Positions 53,620 through 62,457 of a stretch of 64,000 nt of DNA are shown here, in pieces. The DNA is from JAYPHU01 sp038127535. Its GTDB lineage: Bacteria > Pseudomonadota > Alphaproteobacteria > Rhodospirillales > UBA2165. Position numbers and translations under genes: made by a program. Within the stretch, counting starts at the first letter, position 1. Each line of letters opens with the position of its first letter. The DNA lies in NCBI GenBank assembly GCA_038127535.1, contig JAYPHU010000008.1, forward strand, positions 46,738-110,737, in the 5' to 3' direction. A model generated the notes under the pieces. That model saw nothing but the letters and a program-made list of their open reading frames with translations. It had not been told where the DNA came from and ran no database searches.

Positions 53620-54989
53620 CAGACGTCTCTCCGGATTTGGATATCGGGCTGCGTGGTCATCAGGCGTTTGTACTCCTTCATGTACTCCCGCATGAAGACC
53701 TCGTCCGTGGCGGGGCCGCGAATGATGCCGCTGTCTTCCTCAACAATGCGGCCGGGAATATCCAAGCCGCGATGCATGTAAACCCACTCATCCTCTTCCG
53801 CCGCCAGGCCGGCCTGAATCTGTTCGAAGTTCACCAAGTCGTCTACTTCGCCGAAGTTCGGGAAAGCCTCTTGGGTCCGCATGCGGAGCGCGTTGATCAA
53901 GCCTTCCGCGCCGTCCAATTCTCCGGCCTCATCGACGATGGCGGTGCCGTACCAGGTCGTGTCCGTTTCAGTGACGGAGATGGGCTGCATCACTTGCACA
54001 TGATTTCCGAGAATGTGAAGGTTCGGAAAGATGTTAATGTTCACCGGCTCTGACGACGCCAGATCCAACAGCCCGTCCGCGCGATCGCCGTAGTCGGCCC
54101 GCAATCGAGCCTCGTAATGCTCCATCCCCGGATGTGGGCCTTCGATGGCCCACAGCGCCCCCGGTCGGTCTTCGATGTTCGGTCGCTTGTCTTTGAAGTG
54201 ATGCCCGTGCCCCAGATAGTGGACATACATAGGCGCGTTGTCCGGGCTCTCCTTGTAAAATGACATGCCCTTCTCGCTGTCTTCCTCCAGCCGGTTTTCC
54301 ATGGCCAATAGAGAGCGGTGAGAAAACAGCACGTGATAGCCATCCGCCGAGTTGTCGTAGAGAAGCTTCCAGTTGCCGTTGAACTTTAGCCGATTGGCAT
54401 CGGCGAATTTCACCTTGCCGCCCGGATGCCGGTCCAGCCATTCATCCAGCGGCTTCGCCGCCGGCCCCAGATACTCAGCCAACGAGGGCGCCGCCTTATT
54501 GAGGGTGCCGAAGATAAAGCCCCGGTAGGACTCGACGCGCGGTACCTGGGCCAGGTTAAACTTGCTGTCGCTAAAATCATCCGCATAGCCATCCGGCCAG
54601 GGCACGCCGCTGAGCTTGCCCGAATTGAAATAGCTCCAGCCGTGATACGGACAGGCAAACGACTTGGCCGAGCCTTTGTCCTGACGGCAGATGGTGGCCC
54701 CTCGATGCGTACACCGATTATAGAGCGCCCGTATGTCGCCACTGGAGTCCCGCACAACAATCAACGGCCGCAATCCCAGCTTCGCCGTGATGTAGTCGGT
54801 GTTGTTGGGGATTTGGCTCTCGTGTGCCAGGTAAACCCAAACAGCGCCAAATATGCGGTTCAGTTCCAGCTTGAATATGTCCGGATCGGTATAAAGCAGG
54901 CGATGAACCTTGTCTTCATGGATCAACGTGTCGAAGTCGACGCCGCCCTCACTCCCGGCCGTTCCCATCGGATCAAGCTTGTTCATCAC
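53619..54989 (-). CDS. Rieske aromatic-ring-hydroxylating dioxygenase alpha subunit
   Basis: About 456 residues (GTG at 54989 or ATG at 54986, both behind GGAGG). The Rieske 2Fe-2S motif is CTHRGATIC followed by FACPYHGW, that is C-x-H-x17-C-x2-H near residue 92. The mononuclear iron ligands lie in YDNSADGYHVLFSH near residue 210 (two His), with a later Asp. The length and DGYH pattern suggest a benzoate/anthranilate-type or aniline-type oxygenase. Upstream is the glutamine-synthetase-like ligase, and the beta subunit overlaps its stop. The actual substrate is not determined. Confidence 0.92.
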   Translation of the reverse strand: MMNKLDPMGTAGSEGGVDFDTLIHEDKVHRLLYTDPDIFKLELNRIFGAVWVYLAHESQIPNNTDYITAKLGLRPLIVVRDSSGDIRALYNRCTHRGATICRQDKGSAKSFACPYHGWSYFNSGKLSGVPWPDGYADDFSDSKFNLAQVPRVESYRGFIFGTLNKAAPSLAEYLGPAAKPLDEWLDRHPGGKVKFADANRLKFNGNWKLLYDNSADGYHVLFSHRSLLAMENRLEEDSEKGMSFYKESPDNAPMYVHYLGHGHHFKDKRPNIEDRPGALWAIEGPHPGMEHYEARLRADYGDRADGLLDLASSEPVNINIFPNLHILGNHVQVMQPISVTETDTTWYGTAIVDEAGELDGAEGLINALRMRTQEAFPNFGEVDDLVNFEQIQAGLAAEEDEWVYMHRGLDIPGRIVEEDSGIIRGPATDEVFMREYMKEYKRLMTTQPDIQIRRDV

Positions 54990-55016
54990 CTTTGCCTCCG
55001 CTGCAACTGTAGCAGA

Positions 55017-56513
55017 TCAGAAGAAATCGAAATATTCATTCTGTTCCCATTGTGTCACCTCGCCGGGTGTTTCCGATTCCCCTACCCGGTCCAGATACGC
55101 CATGAAACGCTCAAGCTCGGCGCGCTTCAATCCAAGGTAATAATCCACGAACAAATCACCGAACTGCGCCCGGAACAGCGTGGACTGATCCAACGCCCGC
55201 AAGGCCTCGGCTAAACTGTGAGGCAGCATGGGTTTATCCGACTCATAGGGGTTTTCCTCGGGCACGCCGGGGGCAAGGTTTCGTTCGACCCCGTCCAGAC
55301 CGGCTACAATCTGTGACGCGATAAACAAGTACGGATTGGCGGATGGTTCGCCCAACCGATTTTCGAAACGGGTAGCGGGATCACCCGCACCACCCAGCAC
55401 CCGGATCATGGTTCCCCGATGATCCACGCCCCACGTCGCTCGGTCCGGCGCGAGGGAGTTCACCTGAAACCGGCGGTATCCATTAATAGTCGGCGTGGCA
55501 AATACCGTCCCTGCCGACGCATTTTCGAGCAGTCCGGCCAGATAGGCTCTGGCAAAGGACGACATGAGGTCATCATCCGACACAAGAGCGTTCTTGCCTC
55601 TGCTCAAATCCTTCACCGACTGATGCAGATGCCAACCGCTGGCGTAGTGACCGCGTAAAGCCGGCTTCGCCATGAAACTCGCCAGGTAGCCCAAATGCCG
55701 GCATACCTGTCGGGTTGCCGTCCGGAACAACACGTAATTATCCGCCGCCTCCAGCGCCGTTGTCGCGGTGAACGTACATTCCAATTGCCCGGCGCCCCAC
55801 TCGTTCTCGATGGACCGCAAGGGCAAGCCGAGTTTTTCATACGCCGTGGCCAACTCGCTCAGAACCGGCTGCATCACATCCATGTTGGATTCCGAGTGAT
55901 AGGAGAAGCCCGGCTCCGGCGGTGCTGTTCGGGGCGGCTGCCCCTTTTCACCCGGAATGCCGATCTGATCATCGGACAGGTGTTCGTCAACGAGCTTGGC
56001 CAAATACCACTCGGCCTCCAGCCCGACGATCAATTCTTTGCCTCCGGCACGAAGCCGTTCTACTTGTTCCTTCAGAACCCGGCGCGACGAAAAGTGGAAC
56101 GGCCGGCCATCGGTGAAATATTGATCACACATGATCCAGCCAACACCTGGCGCCCAAGGAAGAATTCGAAAGGTTTCAGGTTGTAGGACGTTGACCAAGT
56201 TTGGAGAGCCGGTCATCTCGTCCAGGCCCATCCCGCCCCCTTTAACGAAGGACGTAAAGACACGCCCGCCGGACGCATCCAACGTCCAGGTCGCCACATT
56301 GATATTGTAACCATTCTCCAGGCTCTCCAGAAACGCTGGAATGGAGACAGCCTTCGCGCGGGCATGGCCATGGCTGTCCGCCCAGGCGAGGCGCACAAGA
56401 TGCAATCCATCTGCCTCTGCCCGGCTCTTTAATTCTGAAGCGAGACTACATTGATCCTCGGTATAGAGGACGTGACGCTCTATGAAATTTTTCTGTCGAT
56501 CTACAGGCATCAT
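55017..56513 (-). CDS. Glutamine synthetase-family ligase (gamma-glutamylamide synthetase-like)
   Basis: This 498-residue protein has the GS fold: N-terminal domain to about residue 115, and a catalytic domain with NEWGAGQLECTFTA (metal ligands), SGWHLHQSV (ammonium/His loop), NTPT-like FATPTINGYRRFQ, and SANPYLFIASQIVAGLDG (phosphate-binding). It is too divergent to be the nitrogen-assimilation GlnA and has no adenylylation-loop Tyr that I can identify. Beside a Rieske oxygenase it may gamma-glutamylate an amine, as aniline and isopropylamine ligases do. It heads the operon with the oxygenase genes (27-base gap). Confidence 0.87.
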   Translation of the reverse strand: MMPVDRQKNFIERHVLYTEDQCSLASELKSRAEADGLHLVRLAWADSHGHARAKAVSIPAFLESLENGYNINVATWTLDASGGRVFTSFVKGGGMGLDEMTGSPNLVNVLQPETFRILPWAPGVGWIMCDQYFTDGRPFHFSSRRVLKEQVERLRAGGKELIVGLEAEWYLAKLVDEHLSDDQIGIPGEKGQPPRTAPPEPGFSYHSESNMDVMQPVLSELATAYEKLGLPLRSIENEWGAGQLECTFTATTALEAADNYVLFRTATRQVCRHLGYLASFMAKPALRGHYASGWHLHQSVKDLSRGKNALVSDDDLMSSFARAYLAGLLENASAGTVFATPTINGYRRFQVNSLAPDRATWGVDHRGTMIRVLGGAGDPATRFENRLGEPSANPYLFIASQIVAGLDGVERNLAPGVPEENPYESDKPMLPHSLAEALRALDQSTLFRAQFGDLFVDYYLGLKRAELERFMAYLDRVGESETPGEVTQWEQNEYFDFF

Positions 56514-56582
56514 TAGGGTTTCGAATAATTATCTTACCCGAGCATACCGTCTGATCTCAGGATTGGGAAACCGGTCGTTGAC

Positions 56583-57011
56583 CTAAGCGCAAGATCGGAT
56601 TGGTTCCACGTCGTGGTGAATGTCATGGTTGGGCGAGAGTCCCAACCAAACCAGCGTGTTCTCAAGGTTCACGAAAGGCTCACGCTCCACCATACCCGTC
56701 AATTCCAGCCGGTTGGTCATTGCTGCTTGATTGGAAAGAGGATAGTTCCGCCCTTGCCCGGCCACCCAGGCCAGCTTGCAGTCACCCATCTGCATCCAAA
56801 TATCGTGGAATTTTGGTGCGTAAACCTGACGAAAGTGGCTGTAAGACCAATTGGACGGCAACTCGGCAAATCGAGTATCGCGTAGCAAATTCATCCCAGG
56901 ACGATAGGCGGGATCAGCGAGGATATCTTGGAAAGCTTCAAAGGTTTTCTCTGACCCGATTTTATCGCTGTGTTCAATAAAAACGGTCTCGGCAATCTGA
57001 TCTATATAAAA
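56583..57011 (-). pseudogene. 5'-decayed small gene of an uncharacterised family
   Basis: A frame ending at 56583 is open back to a stop at 57012-57014. Its first ATG (56894) lies inside a conserved-looking passage, AFQDILADPAYRPGMNLLRD, where homologues of this type start well upstream. No ATG, GTG or TTG occurs before it in the frame (FYIDQIAETVFIEHSDKIG). The region upstream is AT-rich. The protein may start at a rare ATT codon, or the true start has been lost. Function unknown. It sits between the GS-like gene and the Memo-AMMECR1 fusion. Confidence 0.5.
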
Positions 57012-57255
57012 TTAATATGCAATAGCTCTATTATAAAAATTCAATAATGATAAAAATATGCTACGTACATTAAACTCGTTTTAAAAAGCAATTCTCGTGC
57101 GTGCGGGTACATTCGGGATTTCCGACGGCCCATCTCGTTAATCCTGTATAACGACACTGGCGCAACGAAACTTCCGCCCCTGTTGAAGCGAGATTACGAT
57201 AATTGGCCGCTTATTCGGCCTATCTTCAGTCCCTCCACTCCAATAGAATGCAGCC

Positions 57256-58722
57256 ATGAACTCCATCGACAATCTCGTCCGCCCCCCCGCCGTCGCGGGT
57301 ATGTTTTATCCGAGCAATCCCAAGGAGTTGGATGCGACGGTGCAGTTCTATTTGGCCGAGGCCGCAAAGACATTTCCGGATAGACCCGCGCACGCGCCGA
57401 AGGCCATTATCGCCCCCCATGCCGGCTATGTGTATTCGGGACTAACGGCGTCCTCTGTTTACAATCAGCTTCTGCCCGTTAAGGACAAAATCAAGAGGGT
57501 CGTTATGATGGGCCCCTGTCATCGCGTCGCCGTCCGGGGATTGGCGCTCCCCAGCACTCAGTCCTTTGCGACGCCATTGGGTGAAGTCCCGTTGGATATG
57601 GATGCCGTCGCACGGATTGTCTCCTTACCCCAGGTTTCAATCTTCGACGACACCCACAGACAAGATCATGCGTTAGAGGTTCATCTCCCCTTCCTGCAGA
57701 ATGTGCTGACCTATTTTAAAATTGTCCCGATGATCGTCGGCCAAGCTTCGCCTGACGAAGTCGCCCAGGTGTTGGCGACGCTCTGGGGCGGTGCCGAAAC
57801 GCTCATCCTCATTAGTTCTGATCTCAGCCACTACAAGACTTATGACGATGCCCGGAAAATTGATGATCAGACGCGTATTGCCATCGAGAAACTCGATCCG
57901 TTTGCACTGGACGACGATCAGGCCTGTGGTCGCCACTCCATCAAGGGACTGATGATTATGGCCAAAGAAAAGGGCATGACCGTTAAAACAACGGACCTCA
58001 GGAACTCGGGTGATACCGCGGGCGCCAAAGATCGAGTGGTGGGTTATGGCGCTTGGGCATTCTATGACGATGGCCCTGCTGTCAACGTTCGTGAAGATGA
58101 ATTTGGGGCAGCTACCCAAGCCTTGTTGGATCAATATGGCGAAGCACTGCTAAATGTGGGTGCGCGTGCAATCCTCAACGCCCTCAAGAAACAGGGGCCG
58201 ATTAGGATTGACCTTTCTTCATTTCCGGAGGAACTGCGCGCCGATGGCGCCTGCTTTGTTACGCTGAACAAAGACGGCAAGCTGCGGGGTTGCATCGGCT
58301 CCATTCAGGCTCACCGGCCGTTAGTTACAGATGTCGCCGAAAACGCCTGCAAGGCAGCATTCCAGGACACCAGGTTTCCGAATTTAACCGCGAACGAATT
58401 GGAACAGAGCGATATTACCATGCATATCTCGGTGCTGAGCCCGCAGGTTCCCATGACGTTTACCGACGAAGCCGATCTGGTCAGCCAAATCCGGCCGAAC
58501 GTCGATGGCTTGATCCTGCAAGACCGAGGCAAGCGGGGTGTATTCCTACCGGCGGTTTGGGACTCTTTACCCGAGCCGCAGCAATTTATTACTCATTTAA
58601 AACGAAAAGCAGGGTTGCCATTGGATCATTGGTCGGATTCGATCCAGGTCTGGCGCTATGTCACCAAATCAGTGCATTCGGAAGACTTTGCCGAGCACCT
58701 CAACCTATGGCGGCCCAACTGA
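57256..58722 (+). CDS. amrB-amrA: AmmeMemoRadiSam proteins B and A fused (Memo-AMMECR1)
   Basis: This 488-residue fusion has an N-terminal Memo (class III extradiol-type) domain, about residues 1-285, with RPPAVAGMFYPSNPKEL, APHAGYVYSG and SSDLSHYKTYDDA. It then has an AMMECR1 domain, about residues 300-475, with the signature LRGCIGSIQAHRPLV. Memo is reported to bind a metal near a catalytic-type Cys/His site. The usual third component, AmrS, is encoded at 47548-48636 on the opposite strand. The function of the set is not established; it may modify a protein or small molecule. Confidence 0.93.
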   Translation: MNSIDNLVRPPAVAGMFYPSNPKELDATVQFYLAEAAKTFPDRPAHAPKAIIAPHAGYVYSGLTASSVYNQLLPVKDKIKRVVMMGPCHRVAVRGLALPSTQSFATPLGEVPLDMDAVARIVSLPQVSIFDDTHRQDHALEVHLPFLQNVLTYFKIVPMIVGQASPDEVAQVLATLWGGAETLILISSDLSHYKTYDDARKIDDQTRIAIEKLDPFALDDDQACGRHSIKGLMIMAKEKGMTVKTTDLRNSGDTAGAKDRVVGYGAWAFYDDGPAVNVREDEFGAATQALLDQYGEALLNVGARAILNALKKQGPIRIDLSSFPEELRADGACFVTLNKDGKLRGCIGSIQAHRPLVTDVAENACKAAFQDTRFPNLTANELEQSDITMHISVLSPQVPMTFTDEADLVSQIRPNVDGLILQDRGKRGVFLPAVWDSLPEPQQFITHLKRKAGLPLDHWSDSIQVWRYVTKSVHSEDFAEHLNLWRPN

Positions 58723-58806
58723 TCCGCACAATGTTTGTGCTATGGCTCAAGGCCGCCATATCTGGTAAACGCTCGCCATCATTCTAAAATTCTAAGGGGA
58801 TCACAC

Positions 58807-59280
58807 ATGACTCTAAATGTGCGTCGCATCGTGACCGGGCACGACGAGGACGGAAAAGCGATCATCACCCACGACGACGTCATGGGAAACATCAGCCAAT
58901 TGCGTTCCGGTAATTTTCAAACGCTCATTTGGAAAACGGAAGACACGCCCTGTGATGTAGATGGCGACGAGGACCCGGCCACACAGGAGCTGGATATTGA
59001 GCCCCCAGCCGAAGGCTCGATTTTCAGAATTCTGGAACTGGTGCCTGGTAAGGAAGCGTATATGCACCGCACCGATACGATTGACTATGCGATTTGCATG
59101 TCCGGCGAATGTGTCATGATCATGGACGATGATTTGGAGATCGACATGAAAACGGGCGACGTGATGGTGCAGCGAGGTACGTGGCACGGATGGGCCAACC
59201 GTTCGGACGAACCCTGCGTGATCGCGTTTATTCTGATCGGCTCCAAGCCGCCGGCAAAACATCTCCACCCGCACGAGTAG
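58807..59280 (+). CDS. Cupin-domain protein
   Basis: About 157 residues from the ATG at 58807, which follows AAGGGGA; a longer frame from 58735 is antisense-like and lacks a site. The core is a cupin barrel: EAYMHRTDTIDYAICMSGEC and DDDLEIDMKTGDVMVQRGTW, then HGWANRSDEPCVIAFI, with metal-ligand His/Asp/His candidates. The N-terminal VTGHDEDGKAI pattern is common in alphaproteobacterial cupins. Substrate unknown. It is followed after 7 bases by cysQ. Confidence 0.85.
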   Translation: MTLNVRRIVTGHDEDGKAIITHDDVMGNISQLRSGNFQTLIWKTEDTPCDVDGDEDPATQELDIEPPAEGSIFRILELVPGKEAYMHRTDTIDYAICMSGECVMIMDDDLEIDMKTGDVMVQRGTWHGWANRSDEPCVIAFILIGSKPPAKHLHPHE

Positions 59281-59287
59281 GTCAACC

Positions 59288-60055
59288 GTGGCGTTCGACC
59301 TCACCGAAGACCTGATCCGGGAACTCGTGTCCCTGGCCGAAGAGGCCGGCGACATTACCCTTGAGTATTACCGGTCCGACTTGGACATCCGGGAAAAGAG
59401 CGACAGTTCACCGGTCACAGAGGCGGATGAGAGAGCTGAGGCGCTGATTAGAGCCAAGTTGGAGGACCTCGCCCCGGAAATCCCCTTTATCGGCGAGGAA
59501 GCCTACGCGGCAGGACATCGCCCCGACGTGAGCGGCGGTATGTTTTGGCTGGTGGACGCGCTGGACGGCACCAAGGAATTCGTTAACAAGCGAGACGAAT
59601 TCACGGTCAATATCGCCCTCATTGAAAATAAAGTACCGATTTTCGGCGTGGTGCATGCGCCGGCGGTGGGGGATACCTACTGGGGATATGCGTCCAACGC
59701 CTGGAAACGTGGAACAGGTGGCTCGGCCACGGCTATCTCAGTCCGGCCTCAACCCGACGGAGGCATCGTCGTGGCGACCAGCCGGTCTCATCGTTCAGGC
59801 GAGGAAGAGTTTCTCGCCAACTACACAATTAGCGACACAATCATCGCCGGCAGTTCGTTGAAATTTTGTCTTATTGCCGAGGGGAAAGCCGATCTGTATC
59901 CACGTCTCGGACCGACTTCGGAATGGGATATTGCCGCCGGGCATGCCGTGCTCGTTGCGGCAGGTGGGAGGGTCACGCAGATTGACGGCTCCCCCTTCCT
60001 ATACGGGAAGGACAACATTCGTAATCCTCACTTTCTGGCCGCCGGCGAGATTTAG
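59288..60055 (+). CDS. cysQ: 3'(2'),5'-bisphosphate nucleotidase
   Basis: This 255-residue inositol-monophosphatase-fold enzyme hydrolyses PAP/PAPS to AMP/APS. Motifs are IPFIGEEAYAAG, MFWLVDALDGTKEFVNKRDEFTVN (lithium-sensitive metal motif) and SEWDIAAGHAVLVAAGG. It starts at GTG (59288), 7 bases after the cupin gene, and its TAG abuts the ATG of the Sua5/TsaC gene. It protects cells from PAP made in sulfate assimilation. Length is normal. Confidence 0.93.
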   Translation: MAFDLTEDLIRELVSLAEEAGDITLEYYRSDLDIREKSDSSPVTEADERAEALIRAKLEDLAPEIPFIGEEAYAAGHRPDVSGGMFWLVDALDGTKEFVNKRDEFTVNIALIENKVPIFGVVHAPAVGDTYWGYASNAWKRGTGGSATAISVRPQPDGGIVVATSRSHRSGEEEFLANYTISDTIIAGSSLKFCLIAEGKADLYPRLGPTSEWDIAAGHAVLVAAGGRVTQIDGSPFLYGKDNIRNPHFLAAGEI

Positions 60056-61012
60056 ATGACCGACGGCGTCGACACTCGCCGATTACCTCCGGATGAGGCT
60101 GGGCTGGAGACTGCCGCCAACCTCCTAAAGGGGGGTGAGCTGGTGGCCTTCCCGACAGAGACAGTCTACGGTCTGGGCGGCGACGCGACCAATGATCTGG
60201 CCGTCGCCAAAATTTTCGAGGCTAAGGGCCGGCCCGAGTTTAACCCGTTGATCGTCCATGTCAGTAATACTGAAGAGGCCAAATCACTGGCCCGGTGGTC
60301 CGGGACGGCGGAAAGACTGGCCGACACTATATGGCCGGGCGCCCTAACTTTGGTACTGCCAAGAGCAGACAATTGTCCCATATCAAAATTGGCCAGCGCA
60401 GGACTTGAGACCTTGGCCGTTCGCGTACCTGGCCATGATTTGGCCCGTGAACTCATCCAACGGGCCGACCGGCCCATCGCGGCCCCGAGCGCCAACCTTT
60501 CCGGTAGACTGAGCCCCACCTCGGCGGATCATGTTTGGGAGCAAATGGATGGCCTGATAGCCGGGGTCATTGATGGCGCCCCGTGTACGATTGGCGTCGA
60601 GTCGACGGTGCTGGATTTAACGTCCGACCAACCAATCTTGCTGCGCCCCGGCGGTATTGAGATGACGGCTCTGTCTGACGTGATTGGAGAGATCGGCTTG
60701 CCGGGAGACAACCCCCAAATAAAATCGCCTGGTATGCTCGCACGCCACTATGCGCCATCTACGCCGATCCGTCTAAACGCCGCTCACGTGGAAAGCGGAG
60801 AGGCGCTGCTGGGGTTTGGCGCAACCGAGCTAGCGTGTACGGCCAATCTCAGTCAGACCGGCGATCTTACGGAAGCGGCAGCCAATCTCTTTTCAATGCT
60901 TCATGACCTCGACCGTGCCAGGTTCAAGAGCATTGCCATCATGCCAATCCCCCAAACCGGACTTGGGCAGGCGATCAACGACCGGCTGCGTCGGGCAGCA
61001 TCTTCGGATTAG
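60056..61012 (+). CDS. Threonylcarbamoyl-AMP synthase (Sua5/TsaC family)
   Basis: This 318-residue protein makes threonylcarbamoyl-AMP from Thr, ATP and bicarbonate for the t6A37 modification of ANN-decoding tRNAs. The YrdC domain spans about residues 15-210: VAFPTETVYGLGGDAT, RPEFNPLIVHV, and PIAAPSANLSGRLSPTSADH. A C-terminal domain of about 100 residues marks the longer Sua5 form. Its ATG abuts the cysQ stop, so they are co-transcribed. Confidence 0.93.
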   Translation: MTDGVDTRRLPPDEAGLETAANLLKGGELVAFPTETVYGLGGDATNDLAVAKIFEAKGRPEFNPLIVHVSNTEEAKSLARWSGTAERLADTIWPGALTLVLPRADNCPISKLASAGLETLAVRVPGHDLARELIQRADRPIAAPSANLSGRLSPTSADHVWEQMDGLIAGVIDGAPCTIGVESTVLDLTSDQPILLRPGGIEMTALSDVIGEIGLPGDNPQIKSPGMLARHYAPSTPIRLNAAHVESGEALLGFGATELACTANLSQTGDLTEAAANLFSMLHDLDRARFKSIAIMPIPQTGLGQAINDRLRRAASSD

Positions 61013-61047
61013 AATTCCGCTCTCGGATGGTGTAGGAAAATAAAATT

Positions 61048-62457
61048 GTGGTGATCAACGCTCAAATAATCGATCAGTTTACGACCATCTGTGGCGACAC
61101 GGGCGTACTAACAGAACCATCCGATCTCGCACCTTATCTTAAGGAGGAAAGAGGGTTACAGGAAAGCGAGTGCTCGGTCGTCGTCCGGCCAGGCTCGACG
61201 GAAGAGGTATCTGCCGTCGTCAAGATTTGCGCCAGCGAAAAAATTCCGATCACGCCGCTGGGCGGCAATACGGGTCTGGTGAGTGGCGGCATTACCAACG
61301 ACGGGATAATCCTCAGCACGGAACGGATGAATAAGATCATCCACGTGGACGCTCTCAACCACACAATGACGGTGGAGGCCGGCTGCATCCTGGCGGATAT
61401 CCAGGCCGCGGCCAAGGAGGCCGAATGCCTCTTTCCTCTGAGCCTGGGCGCAGAAGGAAGCTGCCGGATCGGCGGCAACCTCTCCACCAATGCCGGCGGT
61501 GTAAACGTGCTTCGCTACGGAAACACACGGGAGTTAGTCCTGGGCGTGGAAGCTGTGTTACCGGATGGGCGCATCCTCAATCGTCTGAACGCCCTTCGAA
61601 AGGACAACACCGGCTACGACCTGAAACAACTTTTTATCGGAGCCGAGGGCACCCTGGGCATTGTCACCAGGGCTGTGCTCAAACTCTTCCCCATGCCCAG
61701 ATCTACGGTCACCGTGATGGCGGCGGTTGAAAAGCTTGAAAATATCGTTCAACTCTTTGACCGGGCCCGGGCGATTTGCGGCGACCGGCTGACGGCGTTC
61801 GAACTCATTCCCCGTTTCGGCATGGAACTGGGAGTAAAACATCTGCCAGGCGTGGTGGATCCCTTTGGAGCACCTCACAGCCACTACGCCCTGATCCAAC
61901 TCACGTCGCCGCGGGAGAATGACGACCTTCGAGGGGAAATCGAAACCGTTCTCGGAAGCGCCTTCGAGGAAGAAATCGTCGCCGATGCGGTATTCGCCGA
62001 CAGTGAAGCACAGGCCCAGCATCTATGGAAAATTCGCGAGGAACTACCCGCTGCACAGTCCGCCGAGGGCGGGAGTATCAAACACGATGTGAGCGTCCCG
62101 GTCTCCAGAACCATTGAATTTATTCAAGAAGCCTCGAAACGGGTTGAAGCCGCCTTACCTGGCATACGGGTGTGCGCCTTCGGCCACATCGGCGACGGCA
62201 ATATCCACTACAATCTGAGCCAGCCGGCAGATATGGACAAAGCTGGGTATCTTGCCCGCTGGGAAGAGTTCAACCGGATCGTTCACGATCTTGTCGTCTC
62301 CATGGACGGCAGTATCAGCGCAGAACATGGGATCGGCCTCTTAAAGCGTGAAGAACTGGCTCACTATTCCGATGAGCTGGATATCGAACTAATGCGAAGC
62401 ATCAAAAAGGCCCTGGACCCCCAGGGGATCATGAACCCCAGTAAGATTTTCACTTAA
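61048..62457 (+). CDS. FAD-linked D-2-hydroxyacid dehydrogenase (D2HGDH/GlcD-like)
   Basis: This 469-residue flavoprotein of the VAO family has the FAD-binding motif PLGGNTGLVSGGI near residue 70, GSCRIGGNLSTNAGG, LGVEAVLPDG and the C-terminal motifs GHIGDGNIHYNLS and SAEHGIGLLKREEL, which carry the catalytic His and metal residues of D-2-hydroxyglutarate and D-lactate dehydrogenases. It starts at GTG (61048 or 61051). Candidates are D-2-hydroxyglutarate, D-lactate or glycolate oxidation. Its stop overlaps the convergent nitrile-hydratase-like gene by 4 bases. Confidence 0.9.
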   Translation: MVINAQIIDQFTTICGDTGVLTEPSDLAPYLKEERGLQESECSVVVRPGSTEEVSAVVKICASEKIPITPLGGNTGLVSGGITNDGIILSTERMNKIIHVDALNHTMTVEAGCILADIQAAAKEAECLFPLSLGAEGSCRIGGNLSTNAGGVNVLRYGNTRELVLGVEAVLPDGRILNRLNALRKDNTGYDLKQLFIGAEGTLGIVTRAVLKLFPMPRSTVTVMAAVEKLENIVQLFDRARAICGDRLTAFELIPRFGMELGVKHLPGVVDPFGAPHSHYALIQLTSPRENDDLRGEIETVLGSAFEEEIVADAVFADSEAQAQHLWKIREELPAAQSAEGGSIKHDVSVPVSRTIEFIQEASKRVEAALPGIRVCAFGHIGDGNIHYNLSQPADMDKAGYLARWEEFNRIVHDLVVSMDGSISAEHGIGLLKREELAHYSDELDIELMRSIKKALDPQGIMNPSKIFT

